The position numbers and the translations under genes are program-made. Shown here piece after piece: positions 62,735-64,000 of a stretch of 64,000 nucleotides of DNA. Within the stretch, counting starts at the first letter, position 1. Every line of letters begins with the position of its first letter. This DNA comes from Nematostella vectensis (taxonomy: Eukaryota; Cnidaria; Anthozoa; Actiniaria; Edwardsiidae). Under the pieces are notes generated by a model. It saw only the letters and a program-made list of their open reading frames with translations, made no database searches and had not been told where the DNA came from. Where the stretch lies: assembly GCF_932526225.1 (NCBI RefSeq), contig NC_064048.1:10162188-10226187 (forward strand). Direction: 5' to 3'.

Positions 62735-63150
62735 CAGAATGCTTAAAGGCATCTTCGTGGTTTTACAAGCCTTCAAGGAGTGGACATTGTGTTTTGGGGC
62801 CATGGAAATGAACCTGGAGGATCAGAATAAAGGTAACTATTTGTGTCTTGAGCTGTGTTTGCTGATCTCTCTCCCTTGTGTTGTATTTTGAGCGTTTTAT
62901 TGAGAGGGGTGATTCTGCTTTTCTTTCCTTGTTCGATTTTAAATTTGTCAAAGAACCTGTGCTATTATTTGGCTTAAGAGTAGTTGCCAACACCTTGGTT
63001 GGATGCATATCTTCAAGACCATTTATCCCTTAGACTGATGCCTGAGTATCTTCATTTTGTTGTGTTTAGTTTGCATTTATGAATTTTTTGGGTTGTGGGT
63101 ACTTCCCAAAGCCGGTACAGGCCGGTTGAGGGGTCAATGTGTTAAGGATG
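62735..63150 (+). repeat. Dispersed repeat with MEMNLEDQNKG fragment, plus-strand copy
   Basis: Relative of 25050-25330 in the opposite orientation, with shared CTTCAAGGAGTG-, ATGGAAATG- and CGGTACAGGCCGGTTG-type blocks; the spacer between blocks differs in length. Origin unknown. Confidence 0.6.
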
Positions 63151-63410
63151 GCTCTTTTCACTAAACGAAATTAGGATTGTTCGGATAATTACTTAAATAA
63201 ACATGTATCTCCGAACTTAAAACTCATCTTAAACATATATCTTTTGCATAGTAAGTGGTTGAAAGTTTTAATGTTTTTTTTCTTTTATGTCATTATGTCC
63301 ATGTCGTTATGTCGGGCTTAAAAGAGTGCGCGCGCCTGTTGTTATGTCACTAGTGTGCACTAGGCATTACGAAAAGGAAATAAAGTGAATAAAGGGCTAC
63401 TTAAGGCATG

Positions 63411-63417
63411 CTTATAA
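63411..63417 (+). promoter_or_regulatory. TATA-like element before the last gene
   Basis: GCTTATAAGG lies about 75 bases before the ATG at 63490, a normal distance for a short 5' leader. Confidence 0.35.
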
Positions 63418-63489
63418 GGAACTAGACCCTTCGCGCAGGGTTGACTGGGATACCTGTGATTTGCAATTTATTTGAGCACTGTGACATGG

Positions 63490-63589
63490 ATGACAAAGAT
63501 TTTACTGCCCACTTTGGATATAATAAAACAAACTATAATCTTGGTTTTTATTGTAAATGCTATATCACAGCCTTGTTGGGGCAAGAAAG
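63490..63589 (+). CDS. First exon of a secreted protein, gene runs off the window
   Basis: ATG at 63490 opens a hydrophobic signal peptide (ending near IVNAISQPCWG) followed by KK and a GTAAGA donor after 63589, phase 1. Signal-peptide exon then phase-1 intron is the same layout as in the genes at 13112 and 38962. The frame stays open to 63780 past the donor, but the extension has no family motif. The rest of the gene is not in view, so its product cannot be named. Confidence 0.5.
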
Positions 63590-64000
63590 GTAAGAAGCAT
63601 CATCTCTTGAAAGTAGACGGGGCTGATTGTCCTATCTTTTACGGTGTAAAAATCTTACAATACTATCCCCACAGTACCCTGGTTCCAGAGCCTCGAACGT
63701 CTCGCTGGCCACTAATTGACTTATTTCTGTCAAATGAGAGGGCTATAGAATATCCAGACATGATTGAAATTAAAGCATAATATACATATTTTTTAGATCA
63801 AAAACACATACGAGTTCAAACAATTCTCTAATTTAGGGAAATAATAAAAACTTATCTAAAGGAAGCACCAAAACACCAAAAAGATAAGCACCAAAGTACC
63901 CAAATAATTTTCATAGATTTACATATCTTACAATACACATGGCTACTGACATGTTTACCTCTAAATAGATACCAGCAAAGCAAAAGCACCAGGCTTTTAA
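63590..64000. other. Probable intron 1 of the last gene
   Basis: AT-rich, with no acceptor that opens a recognisable domain before the window ends. Confidence 0.4.

Overview
The window is animal genomic DNA, almost certainly from a cnidarian. It has intron-rich genes, long AT-rich spacers, many microsatellites and minisatellites, and short foldback elements. The most specific clue is a secreted protein ending in three cysteine domains that each follow C-x3-C-x3-C-x3-C-x3-CC exactly. That spacing is known from minicollagens and related proteins of the stinging-cell (nematocyst) capsule. The species cannot be settled; a sea anemone or stony coral is most likely.

Layout. (1) 1-11206: a tandem duplication of about 5.6 kb. 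Each unit has a 117-118 bp minisatellite, a rhodopsin-type GPCR, a broken Crypton-like tyrosine recombinase, a small tandem array and a 412-bp MITE flanked by TTA. (2) 13112-24651: a 15-exon gene whose exon phases all join, predicted at 1520 aa: signal peptide, a GH32-tail-like domain, mucin-like repeats, an SEA domain, three minicollagen-type cysteine domains and a basic tail. (3) 24.7-37 kb: gene-poor, with minisatellites, foldback elements, a decayed hammerhead-like motif and one small gene for a very basic secreted peptide on the minus strand (32012-32284). (4) 37.4-45.2 kb: a decayed paralogue, then an intact 5-exon gene (361 aa: signal peptide, PAN/apple, EGF, fibrinogen-related domain). 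Two of its introns hold tandem copies of the preceding exon end together with its splice donor. (5) 45.5-61.5 kb: two nearly identical segments, one repeated directly and one inverted, on either side of a 7-kb satellite with a 49-bp unit. A dead Tc1/mariner-type transposase adjoins the second copy. (6) 61.5-64 kb: a dispersed repeat also present at 25 kb, and the signal-peptide exon of another gene running off the window.

Functionally, the two well-resolved genes and the final partial one code for secreted extracellular proteins, and each starts with a signal-peptide exon followed by a phase-1 intron, typical of exon-shuffled extracellular genes. The GPCR pair looks like a chemoreceptor-style tandem expansion. 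All exon boundaries were read by eye from splice consensus, reading frame and domain continuity; no transcript data or database search was available.
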